A DNA stretch of 51,633 nt from Thermus albus (GTDB lineage Bacteria > Deinococcota > Deinococci > Deinococcales > Thermaceae). The translations under genes and the position numbers were made by a program. The stretch lies in the NCBI RefSeq assembly GCF_022760855.1, contig NZ_JAKTNR010000012.1, positions 1 to 51,633 on the forward strand, read 5' to 3'. The notes under the pieces were generated by a model. That model did no database searches. It saw only the letters and a program-made list of their open reading frames with translations, and was not told the origin of the DNA. Shown here one piece after another: positions 43,263 through 51,633 of this stretch; positions within the stretch are counted from its first letter, which is position 1; every line of letters begins with the position of its first letter.

Positions 43263-43625
43263 ATGCGTCCCCTGATCCTCTTTCTCCTTTTCCTGGGGAC
43301 GGTTTCGGCTGCCCTTCCTCCCCTCCTGGGGCCTGGTCTCCCCCCGGGCACGGAGCTGAGGCTTTTCTCCCAGGACCTGCGCATCCTGCACGGGGCTTGG
43401 CGGGTGGAGGGCAAGAGGCTGATCCCCCTCTCCGCCCCGGTGCCCCCTAGGCTGGGCCAGGAGGTGCAACTCCTTTTGGTGCTCCCCGGGGAGAAGCCCC
43501 GCACCTTTCCCGGGGTGGCCGACCGCGGGGATGTGGTCCTCCTGCAAGACAAGGAGCGGGTGAGCCTGCTTAGGCTCCTCAAGGAGGTCTATGGCCTCGC
43601 CCCTCCGGAAAGGCTGTGGCCATGA
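43263..43625 (+). CDS. Small secreted protein of unknown function
   Basis: 120 residues. Signal peptide MRPLILFLLFLGTVSAALP; the mature part has beta-strand-like segments (GTELRLFSQDLRILHGAWRVEG, EVQLLLVLPGEKPRTFPGV). No family recognised. It lies 11 bp after the DUF502 gene and overlaps the response regulator start by ATGA, so it is probably co-expressed with the two-component system. It might be a periplasmic accessory or signal component; that is a guess. Confidence 0.7.
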   Translation: MRPLILFLLFLGTVSAALPPLLGPGLPPGTELRLFSQDLRILHGAWRVEGKRLIPLSAPVPPRLGQEVQLLLVLPGEKPRTFPGVADRGDVVLLQDKERVSLLRLLKEVYGLAPPERLWP

Positions 43626-44308
43626 AACGCATCCTGCTCATTGAGGACGATGCGGAAGTGGCCCGGCTGGTGGAGCTGGAGCTAAAGGAGGCGGGCTTTG
43701 CCGTGGAGTGGGCCAAAAGCGGCATGGAGGGCCTGGTGAAGCACCGGGAGAGGAAGCCCGACCTGGTGGTCCTGGACCTGGGCCTTCCCGACCTGGATGG
43801 GGCCGAGGTGGCCCGGAGGATCCGGGCCACCGACGACACCCCCATCCTGGTCCTCACCGCCCAGGATGCCGTGGAGCGCAAAGTGGGCCTCCTTTCCGAT
43901 GGGGCCGACGACTACCTGGTAAAGCCCTTCCACCCCGCCGAGCTTCTGGCCCGCATCCAGGTGCAGCTGAGGCACAAGGAAGGAAGCGAGGTCCTGAGCG
44001 TGGGACGGCTGGAGCTTTACCCCAAGAGGCGGCAGGTCTTTTTCGGGGAAAGGGAGGTGCGGCTTTCCCCCAAGGAGTTTGACCTTCTCCACCTGCTCAT
44101 GGGCCGCCCGGGGAGGGTCTTCCCCCGGGAGGAGATCGAGGAAAAGATCTGGGGTAAGCCCCTGGGCCGGGATTCCAACGTCCTGGATGTGCACGTGGCC
44201 AACCTCCGGGCCAAGCTAAGGGAAGCCGGGGCCTACGGCTACCTGCGCACGGTGCGGGGCCTGGGGTATGCGGTGCGCCCGGGAAAGGGAGACGAGGGCG
44301 AGGGCTAA
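43622..44308 (+). CDS. OmpR-family response regulator
   Basis: 228 residues. Receiver domain with IEDDAEVARLVE, phosphorylation Asp in DLVVLDLGLPDLDG, LVLTAQDAVERKVGLLSDGADDYLVKPF, and a winged-helix domain VRLSPKEFDLLHLLMGRPGRVFPREEI...SNVLDVHVANLRAKL...LRTVRGLGYAV. The ATG 43622 is coupled to the upstream small protein; a GTG two codons earlier is an alternative. The kinase gene follows after 18 bp. Confidence 0.95.
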   Translation: MKRILLIEDDAEVARLVELELKEAGFAVEWAKSGMEGLVKHRERKPDLVVLDLGLPDLDGAEVARRIRATDDTPILVLTAQDAVERKVGLLSDGADDYLVKPFHPAELLARIQVQLRHKEGSEVLSVGRLELYPKRRQVFFGEREVRLSPKEFDLLHLLMGRPGRVFPREEIEEKIWGKPLGRDSNVLDVHVANLRAKLREAGAYGYLRTVRGLGYAVRPGKGDEGEG

Positions 44309-44326
44309 CAGGACTCCCCTCCGGTT

Positions 44327-45586
44327 ATGGCCCCCCTTTCCTTCCGCCTTAGGCTTTTCCTAGCCTTCAGCCTCCTTTGGCTCCTCTTCCTGGTGGGGGC
44401 CCTGTACCTGGCGGGCCGAAGCGTGGAGCGGGCCCTTAGAGGCCACCTCGAGGCCACCCTCCTGGAGGATGCCAAGCGGGCGGCGGAGGCCTACCGCCGG
44501 GGCCAGACCGGGGCCCTGCTCACCACCGGGGGCATCTACCTACACCTCTATGCGGAGGACGGGGAGCCCTTGGTCCTCACCCAGGAGGCCCACCGCCTTC
44601 CCCCCGAGGTCCTAAAGGAAGCCGGGCCAATCCCCAAAGCCATCTGGCGGAAGGGCTTCGCCGCGGCTATGGTGCGAACCCCCTTGGGCCTTCTCGCCCT
44701 TACGCAGGACACCGCCCCCATAGACCTAGCGCAACGGGCCCTCAGGCAGGCCCTCCTCGAGGCTTTCTTCCTCCTCTTCCCCTTGGGCATGGCCCTGGTC
44801 TACCTCACCGCCCGGCTCACCGCCAGACCCCTGGAGGAGGCCGCCAGGGAGATCGCCAGGCGTAACCCTGAGCGCCTGGACCCCGTACCCCTGAACCTTC
44901 CTAAAGACGAGTTTGGCCGCATGGTGGAGGCGGTGAATAGCCTCCTCTTTGCCCTCAAGGAGGCCAAGGAAAAGGAACGGGCTTTTCTGGCCGAGGCCAG
45001 CCACGAGCTCAGAACCCCCCTCACCGTGCTTCTGGGCCACCTGGACCGGCTTTCCAGAAACCCCCAGGACCCCGAAGCCCTGGCCACCGCCCGGGCCACC
45101 GCGGAGAGGATGCGCCGCCTGGTGGAGGACCTCCTCTCCCTGGCCCGGGGCGAGGCGGAGCGCACCCTAAACCCCCACATCGTGGACCTGCGAGCCCTGG
45201 CCGAGGAGGCGGCCCGGGAGCACGGGGTGGCCTTCCAAGGGGAGGCCTTGGAGGTGCTAGGGGACCCAGACCGGCTCTTGCAAATGCTGAGGAACCTCAT
45301 CGCCAACGCCGTGCGGGCCGCGGGCAAGGAAGGGGTTTGGGTGCGCCTCAGGCGGGACGGGGAAGAAGCCCTTTTGGAGGTGGAGGACCGCGGCCCCGGC
45401 ATCCCGGAGGACTTCCTCCCCCACCTCTTTGAGCGCTTCGCCCGGGGGCCGGGGGGCGGAACGGGCCTGGGCCTGGCCATCGCCCAGGCCATCGCCAAGG
45501 CCCACGGGGGAAGGATCACCGCCGAAAGCCGGCCCGGCCGCACCCTTTTCCGGGTGCACCTACCCCTTTTGGAGGAGGAGGTATAG
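44327..45586 (+). CDS. Sensor histidine kinase
   Basis: 419 residues. TM1 about 8-30 (LRLFLAFSLLWLLFLVGALYL), a roughly 110-residue periplasmic sensor, TM2 near ALLEAFFLLFPLGMALVYL, a HAMP-like linker, H-box FLAEASHELRTPLTVLLGHLDRL, N-box RNLIANAVRAAG, G1 EDRGPGIPEDFLPHLFERF and G2 GGTGLGLAIAQAIAKAHGG. It phosphorylates the OmpR-type regulator encoded just upstream. No obvious ribosome site. Signal unknown. Confidence 0.94.
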   Translation: MAPLSFRLRLFLAFSLLWLLFLVGALYLAGRSVERALRGHLEATLLEDAKRAAEAYRRGQTGALLTTGGIYLHLYAEDGEPLVLTQEAHRLPPEVLKEAGPIPKAIWRKGFAAAMVRTPLGLLALTQDTAPIDLAQRALRQALLEAFFLLFPLGMALVYLTARLTARPLEEAAREIARRNPERLDPVPLNLPKDEFGRMVEAVNSLLFALKEAKEKERAFLAEASHELRTPLTVLLGHLDRLSRNPQDPEALATARATAERMRRLVEDLLSLARGEAERTLNPHIVDLRALAEEAAREHGVAFQGEALEVLGDPDRLLQMLRNLIANAVRAAGKEGVWVRLRRDGEEALLEVEDRGPGIPEDFLPHLFERFARGPGGGTGLGLAIAQAIAKAHGGRITAESRPGRTLFRVHLPLLEEEV

Positions 45587-45593
45587 CCTGGCC

Positions 45594-46055
45594 TCAAGGC
45601 CCCAGGACGCGGTGGAAGGCGTTTAGGAAAAGGGGGAGGGCCTGGGCTCGGACCTCCTGCTCCCGTAGCGCCTCCTCAAAGGCCACCGGGTCCATTAGGA
45701 GATGGGGTAGCCTGAGCCACCCCAGGTAATACTCCCCCGCCTGGTCTGGGTAGCGGAGGCGGGCCCGTTCCTCAGGGAAAAGAAGGGCCTCAAAGGCCGA
45801 AGGGGAGGCCCAGTAAGGAGCGTGGGCGGTGCGCCTAAGAAACTCCCTAAGCCGCAAAGGGTTGCTCCAGAAGCCGTAGCGGAGGCGTTCGTCCAGGCTT
45901 TCCAGCTGGGACAAGCGGCCTTGCCGGGCCAGCTCCATCCGGCGAAGCCTTAGGCGGGCATACTGGCCCAGGGAAAGAACCTCCCGGGAGTGGCCCAAGG
46001 CCAAAAGGAGCCTCGAGGCCACCGCGTAGTCCTGGTACTCCCGGTAAGGGTCCAT
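45594..46055 (-). CDS. Conserved protein of unknown function
   Basis: 153 residues from MDPYREYQDYAVASRLLLALGHSREVLSLGQYARLRLRRMEL. Rich in Arg, Leu and aromatic residues (YGFWSNPLRLREFLRRTAHAPYW), predicted largely helical, without membrane segments or a known motif. I do not recognise it. The start is placed at 46053-46055; a longer frame to 46265 would run through the divergent small gene on the other strand and reads as low-complexity Ser/Arg sequence. It ends 7 bp from the convergent histidine kinase gene. Confidence 0.7.
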   Translation of the reverse strand: MDPYREYQDYAVASRLLLALGHSREVLSLGQYARLRLRRMELARQGRLSQLESLDERLRYGFWSNPLRLREFLRRTAHAPYWASPSAFEALLFPEERARLRYPDQAGEYYLGWLRLPHLLMDPVAFEEALREQEVRAQALPLFLNAFHRVLGP

Positions 46056-46083
46056 GGGATCAGGATGCCACGGGAAAAGGGGA

Positions 46084-46089
46084 TAGGAT
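46084..46089 (+). promoter_or_regulatory. -10 box of the small winged-helix gene (leaderless type)
   Basis: TAGGAT, 6 nt before ATG 46096. Confidence 0.5.
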
Positions 46090-46095
46090 GGTGGC

Positions 46096-46326
46096 ATGGA
46101 TCGCAAGGCTTGGGTCATGCGGGCAGTGGAGGCTTTGCGCTTCGCCAGCTTCAAGGAAATCCAGCGGTACCTGGACGAGGAGGGCGAGGCCTTCTCCAAA
46201 AAGGAGCTGGAGGATACCCTTAAGGCCCTGGTGGCGGAAGGAAAGCTGGAGGAGAAAGAAGGCACCTACCGCCTGGCCCACAAGAAGGGGGGCGGGGAGG
46301 CTTTTGAAAAGCTTTTCGGCAACTGA
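46096..46326 (+). CDS. Small winged-helix-like protein
   Basis: 76 residues: MDRKAWVMRAVEALRFASFKEIQRYL, then KKELEDTLKALVAEGKLEEKEGTYRL. The order helix-helix-helix-strand-strand with EGTYRL at the wing fits a minimal winged-helix DNA- or protein-binding domain. There is no effector domain. Leaderless start. Divergent from the unknown 153-residue gene, 40 bp between starts, so it could control that gene; inference. Confidence 0.75.
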   Translation: MDRKAWVMRAVEALRFASFKEIQRYLDEEGEAFSKKELEDTLKALVAEGKLEEKEGTYRLAHKKGGGEAFEKLFGN

Positions 46327-46382
46327 CGCCTGGCTCCTTAGGCTCCACCAAGCAGGCGCCCATCCCAAGCCCTTTCCCATGC

Positions 46383-46408
46383 CCCACCCCAGCCCAAACC
46401 AGGGTGGG
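46383..46408. terminator. Hairpin between the small winged-helix gene and guaB
   Basis: Stem CCCACCC/GGGTGGG (7 bp, 12-nt loop) in the 95-bp gap between convergent genes. Probably terminates one or both. Confidence 0.5.
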
Positions 46409-46421
46409 ATGGCCTAGGGCT

Positions 46422-48035
<1,614 letters not shown>

Positions 48036-48057
48036 TCACGAAAGGAGGAAGGAAGGT

Positions 48058-49473
48058 ATGTACCCAGTTTGGGAGGGCTTCATCCTGCACTCGGCCATGG
48101 TAGTTGCCATCGTTGCCGTCTTGCATGTGCTCTTTTCCCATGTCACGGTGGCGGCTACTTGGTTCAACTGGTGGGTGGAGCGGAAATCTCTATTGGAGAA
48201 CAAGCCCTACCTTCAAGACTACCTCAAGGCCTCGGCCCTTCGCCTCCTCATGTTCGCCTACACGATTGGGGCTATGACGGGGGTAGGCATCTGGTTCTCC
48301 GTCACCGGCTCCAACCCCAGGGGCATCTCCACCCTCATCCACAACTTCGTGTTTTACTGGGCCTCGGAGTGGTTCTGGTTCATCATCGACGTCTTCGGCA
48401 TCGCCGTCTACTACTACACCTTCGGCCGGGTGAACCCCAAGGTCCACGCCCGCATCGGCCTGATCCTGGCCCTGGCCGCCTCGGGCACCCTGGCCATCAT
48501 CGTGGGGATCCTGGGCTTTAAGCTCTCCCCAGGGGCCTGGTTGCAAACAGGGCTGAGCCTGGATGGTTTCTACAACCCCACCTTCTGGCCCATGCTCTTC
48601 GCCCGCTTCGGCCTGATGTTCGCCCTCACAGGGCTTTACGCCATCCTGGTGGCCTCCACCATGCCCCAGGACCATCCCGCCCGGGAGGAGGTGGTCCGCC
48701 TGGCGGGCAAGGTGGGTCTCGTAGGGCTCGTGGCTGGCGTAGCCCTGATCCTCCTTTGGTATGTACCCCAGCTCCCTGAGCACGCCAAAACGCTTCTGGG
48801 CATACCCCAGGTGGTCCAGCCCATCTTCTTCTACAAGATGATCCTAGGCGTGGTGGTCACCGCCATCGTGCTGGGCCTGGCCTTCTTGGCACCCAAGGCC
48901 GTATCCCGGCCCGCGGTGGGGTACTTGGCCCTGGCCATAGCCTTCTTGGGGCTCTTCGGGGCCGAGAGAACCCGAGAGGCCATCCGCAAGCCTGACGTCG
49001 TTCTGGGATACATGGCCTCCAACCAGATCATCCGGGTAGACCTCAAGCTGGGTAACCGGGAAATCCGCTCCGAGGCCCCGCTACTGGACCAAGAGGGCGT
49101 TTTAAAGAGGCTTCCCTTCGCGGTGACCAAAGGAGCCGCCCTCGCGGGTCCTGCCGGGGGAGTGGATCCCGTGGAGACGGGCCGAGCCCTGGTCCTCCTC
49201 CAGTGCTCCTCCTGCCATACGGTGAGCCAAAACACCGCTTTCTTAGGAGGTACGCGCAACCTGGCCGCCCTGCTAAAACGTCGGGGCATGACCGAGGCCA
49301 GCGGCATAGAAGCCTATCTGAACGCCATCGGCGGCTTCCCCTACATGCACCCTGTGGTGGGCACCCCGGAAGAACGGGGCTACATGGCCCAGTACCTGGC
49401 CCGGTTTGTTCAGGAGATGTATCCGCAAGCTGCAAATCCATCCCATCCAGTGGCTCAAGGAGGTAAGCGATGA
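48058..49473 (+). CDS. Cytochrome bd-superfamily-like membrane protein fused to a c-type haem domain
   Basis: 471 residues. About nine membrane helices, then a soluble tail with one haem c motif CSSCH at 383-387. The N-terminus ILHSAMVVAIVAVLHVLFSHVTVAATWFNWW resembles the first helix of CydA, where a His binds haem; VHARIGLILALAASGTLAIIVGI and SPGAW resemble the CydA helix ending in NP-G. The haem-ligand helix differs: FYNPTFWPMLFARFG has no His at the position of CydA His186. It may be a member of a divergent bd-oxidase branch receiving electrons from its own cytochrome c. Start ATG 48058 follows AAAGGAGG; an in-frame ATG at 47992 is upstream of that site. Coupled to the next gene. Confidence 0.7.
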   Translation: MYPVWEGFILHSAMVVAIVAVLHVLFSHVTVAATWFNWWVERKSLLENKPYLQDYLKASALRLLMFAYTIGAMTGVGIWFSVTGSNPRGISTLIHNFVFYWASEWFWFIIDVFGIAVYYYTFGRVNPKVHARIGLILALAASGTLAIIVGILGFKLSPGAWLQTGLSLDGFYNPTFWPMLFARFGLMFALTGLYAILVASTMPQDHPAREEVVRLAGKVGLVGLVAGVALILLWYVPQLPEHAKTLLGIPQVVQPIFFYKMILGVVVTAIVLGLAFLAPKAVSRPAVGYLALAIAFLGLFGAERTREAIRKPDVVLGYMASNQIIRVDLKLGNREIRSEAPLLDQEGVLKRLPFAVTKGAALAGPAGGVDPVETGRALVLLQCSSCHTVSQNTAFLGGTRNLAALLKRRGMTEASGIEAYLNAIGGFPYMHPVVGTPEERGYMAQYLARFVQEMYPQAANPSHPVAQGGKR

Positions 49474-50651
49474 GTCCGGAGACCCTTTTGGCCATGCGGG
49501 ACCCCTTGGGGGCTCCCGTGCATCCCCTGGCGGTGCAAATCCTCCTGGTGGTCACCTACGTCCTTCACATCTTCTTCGTGACCACGGCCATCGGAAGCCT
49601 CCTCTTGGGGCTTTACGGCCTGGGCAGGAAGGAGGAGGCTTGGCAGCGCCTTGCCCAAGTCGCCATCCGCCTCGCCACCCAGGCCACGGGCCTGGGCATC
49701 ACCATGGGCATAGCCCCTCTCCTCTTCGTCCAGGTCATCTACGACCCCCCTTGGTACACCGCCACCACCCTGATGGGGCTTTGGACTGCCCTTTTCATCC
49801 CCATCGTGGCTTTGGGGTATCTCCTGCTCTACGTCCTTTACCTTAGGGGTAACCTGCCGGCGGTGGGATACACCTCGCTAGCCCTTTTGGTCCTGGCGGG
49901 TTTCATCATGCACAGCCTGGCCAACGCCGGCCTGTATCCTTCCCGCTGGGTGGAGTGGTATGCCCCTGGAGGAGTAGCCTACTCCACAGGGGAGCGTTTC
50001 TTAGGCTACAACCTTCCCCGCTTCACCGCCCTCCTCTTCGGCCAAGCCGGCCTCTCCCTGGGGGTGATGCTCCTCCTCTTCGCCTGGTACTTCCGCAGGC
50101 GGGAGGACGTGCCAAAGGACCTCCTGGCCCTCACGGAGAGGGTGGCCCAAGGCGCCCTGCGGGTGGGAGCCTTGGTCTTCGGCCTCTTTGGCCTCCTTTG
50201 GGGCCTCACCCAGGGTCGGGAGCTGGGCCTAACCGTGCCCGTGGCCCTGGCCACCCTGGCCGTGGCCGCCGTCTTCTACCTGCAGGCCTCTAAGGTCCGC
50301 GCTGAGAGGGCCCTCGCCACCTTGGGCCTCTACCTGGTGGCCCTGTTGGTGGTGGGCATCCTCCGGGAAGGGATTCGCGTTTCCGCCCTGGCCTCCATGG
50401 GCTACAACGTTTTCCGATACCCCTTCGTGTGGGACTGGGGGTCCATCCTCTACTTTGTGGCCACCGCTTTAGCCGCGGTTCCGGTCATCGCCTACCTGGC
50501 CCAGGTGCTCTACGCCTCAGGTAGCCGCAAGGAAGGGCTAGACCCCTCGCCCCAGGTGGAGCGGTTCGGGGACCTGGGGGTGAAGCTCCTCTTCGGCTGG
50601 TTTGTCTTCTACTTCGCCTTGGGCCTCTACGTGGTGGCACGCCACTTCTAG
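49470..50651 (+). CDS. Second bd-superfamily-like membrane subunit
   Basis: 393 residues, about ten membrane helices, no cytochrome c motif. VHPLAVQILLVVTYVLHIFFVTTAIGSLLLGLYGL again looks like a CydA-type first helix with an internal His. Further His residues are in FIMHSLANAGLYP, and NLPRFTALLFGQAGLSLG parallels the region of the first subunit at NPTFWPMLFARFG. So both subunits may be CydA-like rather than CydA plus CydB. ATGA overlap with the first subunit and GGAGG 6 nt before ATG show they form one complex. The function as oxygen reductase or another quinol/cytochrome oxidoreductase is unproven. Confidence 0.68.
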   Translation: MSPETLLAMRDPLGAPVHPLAVQILLVVTYVLHIFFVTTAIGSLLLGLYGLGRKEEAWQRLAQVAIRLATQATGLGITMGIAPLLFVQVIYDPPWYTATTLMGLWTALFIPIVALGYLLLYVLYLRGNLPAVGYTSLALLVLAGFIMHSLANAGLYPSRWVEWYAPGGVAYSTGERFLGYNLPRFTALLFGQAGLSLGVMLLLFAWYFRRREDVPKDLLALTERVAQGALRVGALVFGLFGLLWGLTQGRELGLTVPVALATLAVAAVFYLQASKVRAERALATLGLYLVALLVVGILREGIRVSALASMGYNVFRYPFVWDWGSILYFVATALAAVPVIAYLAQVLYASGSRKEGLDPSPQVERFGDLGVKLLFGWFVFYFALGLYVVARHF

Positions 50652-50664
50652 CACGCCCCCATCG

Positions 50665-50697
50665 CACCCCTCCGCCCCTAGGGGCGGAGGGGTGTTT
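50665..50697 (+). terminator. Terminator after the bd-like cytochrome genes
   Basis: A perfect 14-bp stem, CACCCCTCCGCCCC and its complement, with a TA loop, followed by TTT. Confidence 0.88.
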
Positions 50698-50787
50698 CCC
50701 TTCCAAAAAAGAAGCGCCAAGATTCGTTTGCTCTTTGCTCCACGAGTACCCCATGTCCTGGCTATAGGAACAGGGAACAGGCCAACG

Positions 50788-50811
50788 ATATATCCGATCT
50801 TCCGGATATAT
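50788..50811. promoter_or_regulatory. Operator of the ArsR-type gene
   Basis: Perfect inverted repeat ATATATCCG - 6 nt - CGGATATAT. Its right arm overlaps the likely -10 box TATGAT (50809-50814), and the start codon is 9 nt further on. Fits autorepression. Confidence 0.75.
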
Positions 50812-50820
50812 GATAAGGGG

Positions 50821-51162
50821 GTGCGGCGCCACCAGGTTCCCGGAGAAGATCGGCATCAAGAAGCCGACATCCAGCTGGTCCTAAAGACCTTCTCGGCTTT
50901 AGGTGAGGCCACCCGTTTGCGCATAGCCTTGGCCCTTTTGAGGGGGGAAGAAAGCGTGGGAGGGCTAGCCCAGCGCCTACGCCTTCCCCAAAGCACCACC
51001 TCGAGGCACCTGGCCATCCTGCGGGAAAGGGGGGTGGTGGTGGCCCGCCGCCAGGGCAACCAGGTCTTCTACCGCCTCCGGAGCCACATCCCGGATCTCC
51101 TCCTTCAGGCCCTCGCCCATGCGGAACACCAGCGCCTGGGCCTTCCCGAGCACGAGGCGTAA
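50821..51162 (+). CDS. ArsR-family winged-helix repressor
   Basis: 113 residues from GTG 50821. ADIQLVLKTFSALGEATRLRIALALLRGEESVGGLAQRLRLPQSTTSRHLAILRERGVVVARRQGNQVFYRL is a complete ArsR/SmtB-type winged helix. There are no Cys residues, so it does not sense metals through the classical thiol sites; the C-terminal H/E residues (HAEHQRLGLPEHE) might bind a metal such as zinc. No ribosome site is visible, and the frame is open upstream only into the terminator region, so the GTG close to the operator is chosen. It probably controlled the adjacent transporter gene, now broken. Confidence 0.82.
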   Translation: MRRHQVPGEDRHQEADIQLVLKTFSALGEATRLRIALALLRGEESVGGLAQRLRLPQSTTSRHLAILRERGVVVARRQGNQVFYRLRSHIPDLLLQALAHAEHQRLGLPEHEA

Positions 51163-51164
51163 CC

Positions 51165-51400
51165 ATGGGAAGCCTCCTCCCCCTTTTGCGAAGCCTGCGC
51201 AACCCCCTTTTCGCCCGCCTCTATGCCGCCCAAACCACCAGCCTTCTGGGCGATGCCTTTACCCGGACTGGCCTTCGGGGTGGAAAGCACGGACGTCGTT
51301 CCTGGCCAGGGCCCTGACCCTGTGGTTCCCAACCTCCCCCTTCTGGTGGCCGATGCGGTCCCGGACCAGGGAGGAACCCACCCCCCAGGCAACACCACAA
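51165..51400 (+). pseudogene. Remnant of an MFS-type transporter gene
   Basis: It starts with a good N-terminus, MGSLLPLLRSLRNPLFARLYAAQTTSLLGDAFT, typical of MFS exporters (NPxFxxLxxAQ, LGDAF). After about 36 residues the frame is lost and a stop follows at about 51330; another frame continues with weak MFS-like sequence (LARALTLWF). It ends at the tRNA terminator. Deletion and frameshift have removed almost the whole transporter. It follows the ArsR gene by 2 bp, so the pair was once an operon. Confidence 0.7.
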
Positions 51401-51427
51401 ACAAAATCCCCGGGAACCTTCCCGGGG
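51399..51427 (-). terminator. Terminator of tRNA-Ile
   Basis: On the minus strand, a 9-bp stem CCCCGGGAA/TTCCCGGGG (GG loop) followed by ATTTTGTTTGT, starting 9 bp after the tRNA 3' end. Confidence 0.9.
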
Positions 51428-51435
51428 ACCTCGGG

Positions 51436-51512
51436 TGGTGGGCGATGGTGGACTTGAACCACCGACCTCACGCTTATCAGGCGTGCGCTCTGACCGGCTG
51501 AGCTAATCGCCC
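51436..51512 (-). tRNA. tRNA-Ile (anticodon GAT)
   Basis: 77 nt including encoded CCA. Acceptor stem GGGCGAT/ATCGCCC, D-arm AGCTCAGCCGGTCAGAGC, anticodon loop CTGATAA, T-arm GGTGG-TTCAAGT-CCACC. All stems pair. Confidence 0.97.
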
Positions 51513-51527
51513 CCGCACGCAAAAACC

Positions 51528-51556
51528 AGCTTAACGAGGGGAAGCCTTTCCGTCAA
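51528..51556 (-). promoter_or_regulatory. Promoter of tRNA-Ile
   Basis: On the minus strand, TTGACG (51551-51556), 17-bp spacer, TAAGCT (51528-51533), 15 bp before the mature 5' end. Confidence 0.82.
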
Positions 51557-51585
51557 GATACCGGGAGTCTATCCCTTTGGCCCCC

Positions 51586-51614
51586 TTGACAGTTTTGTTT
51601 TGGTCTGGTAGTTT
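51586..51614 (+). promoter_or_regulatory. Probable promoter reading out of the window
   Basis: TTGACA (51586-51591), 17-bp spacer, TAGTTT (51609-51614), in an unusually AT-rich stretch. Divergent from tRNA-Ile; the gene it serves is beyond the window end. Confidence 0.55.
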
Positions 51615-51633
51615 TTTCTTTGCGCTGCCTGCT

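Noticed and set aside
45594-46265. Long version of the unknown 153-residue protein
   Set aside because: The extra N-terminus is Ser/Arg-rich and is antisense to the small winged-helix gene; the start at 46055 is more natural.

Overview
This window is a piece of a Thermus chromosome. Many of its proteins are clear orthologues of T. thermophilus or T. aquaticus proteins that I recognise from memory: MutS, MutL, RraA, TmrA/TmrB, SdrP, CutA, GyrA. The DNA is very GC-rich, genes are packed end to end with ATGA/GTGA overlaps, and GTG starts are frequent. Several genes have a -10 box only 6-7 nt before the start codon, as in leaderless Thermus transcripts. The species cannot be named from the window alone.

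Layout. 1-770: 3' part of an IS200/IS605-type tnpB with a hairpin-rich 3' flank. 772-7347 (minus): a LacI-controlled sugar uptake operon (regulator, binding protein, two permeases, amylo-alpha-1,6-glucosidase) with a clear promoter and a palindromic operator; no ATPase gene is present. 7557-8550: a dead IS982-family element whose transposase is interrupted by copies of a 28-30 bp palindromic repeat. It lies 11 bp before the start of rraA. 8562-13004: rraA converging on and overlapping the mutS-mutL repair operon. 13175-15310: sulfite dehydrogenase, cytochrome c and MOSC protein, a periplasmic sulfite-oxidising unit. 15369-17027: secreted 5'-nucleotidase. 17213-18553: glutamine synthetase. 18699-23716: livJHMGF branched-chain amino acid transporter. 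23813-27313: peptide-type binding protein and two permeases, without ATPases. 27367-28425: PrcB-type lipoprotein.

28393-35649 (minus): orphan NarL-type response regulator, M20 peptidase, DUF2229 protein, the heterodimeric exporter TmrB/TmrA and FolC. 35692-38373: rRNA m5U-type methyltransferase, LysM/M23 peptidase and type II dehydroquinase. 38474-41851: gyrA, cutA and a nucleotidyltransferase/small-protein pair. 41929-45586: sdrP, a DUF502 membrane protein, a small secreted protein and an OmpR/histidine kinase two-component system. 45594-47906: two small unknown proteins and guaB. 48058-50651: an unusual pair of membrane proteins that look like cytochrome bd-superfamily relatives, the first carrying a fused c-type haem motif. 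50821-51400: an ArsR-type repressor with a perfect inverted-repeat operator, followed by a broken MFS transporter gene. 51436-51512 (minus): tRNA-Ile(GAT) with promoter and terminator. No gene-free stretch exceeds about 210 bp outside the IS element.

Most worth following up: the bd-like/cytochrome c pair, the short palindromic repeat inside the IS982 transposase, the sugar permease with a large extra domain, the LacI and ArsR operators, the nucleotidyltransferase/small-protein pair, and the recurrent hairpin directly after each solute-binding-protein gene.
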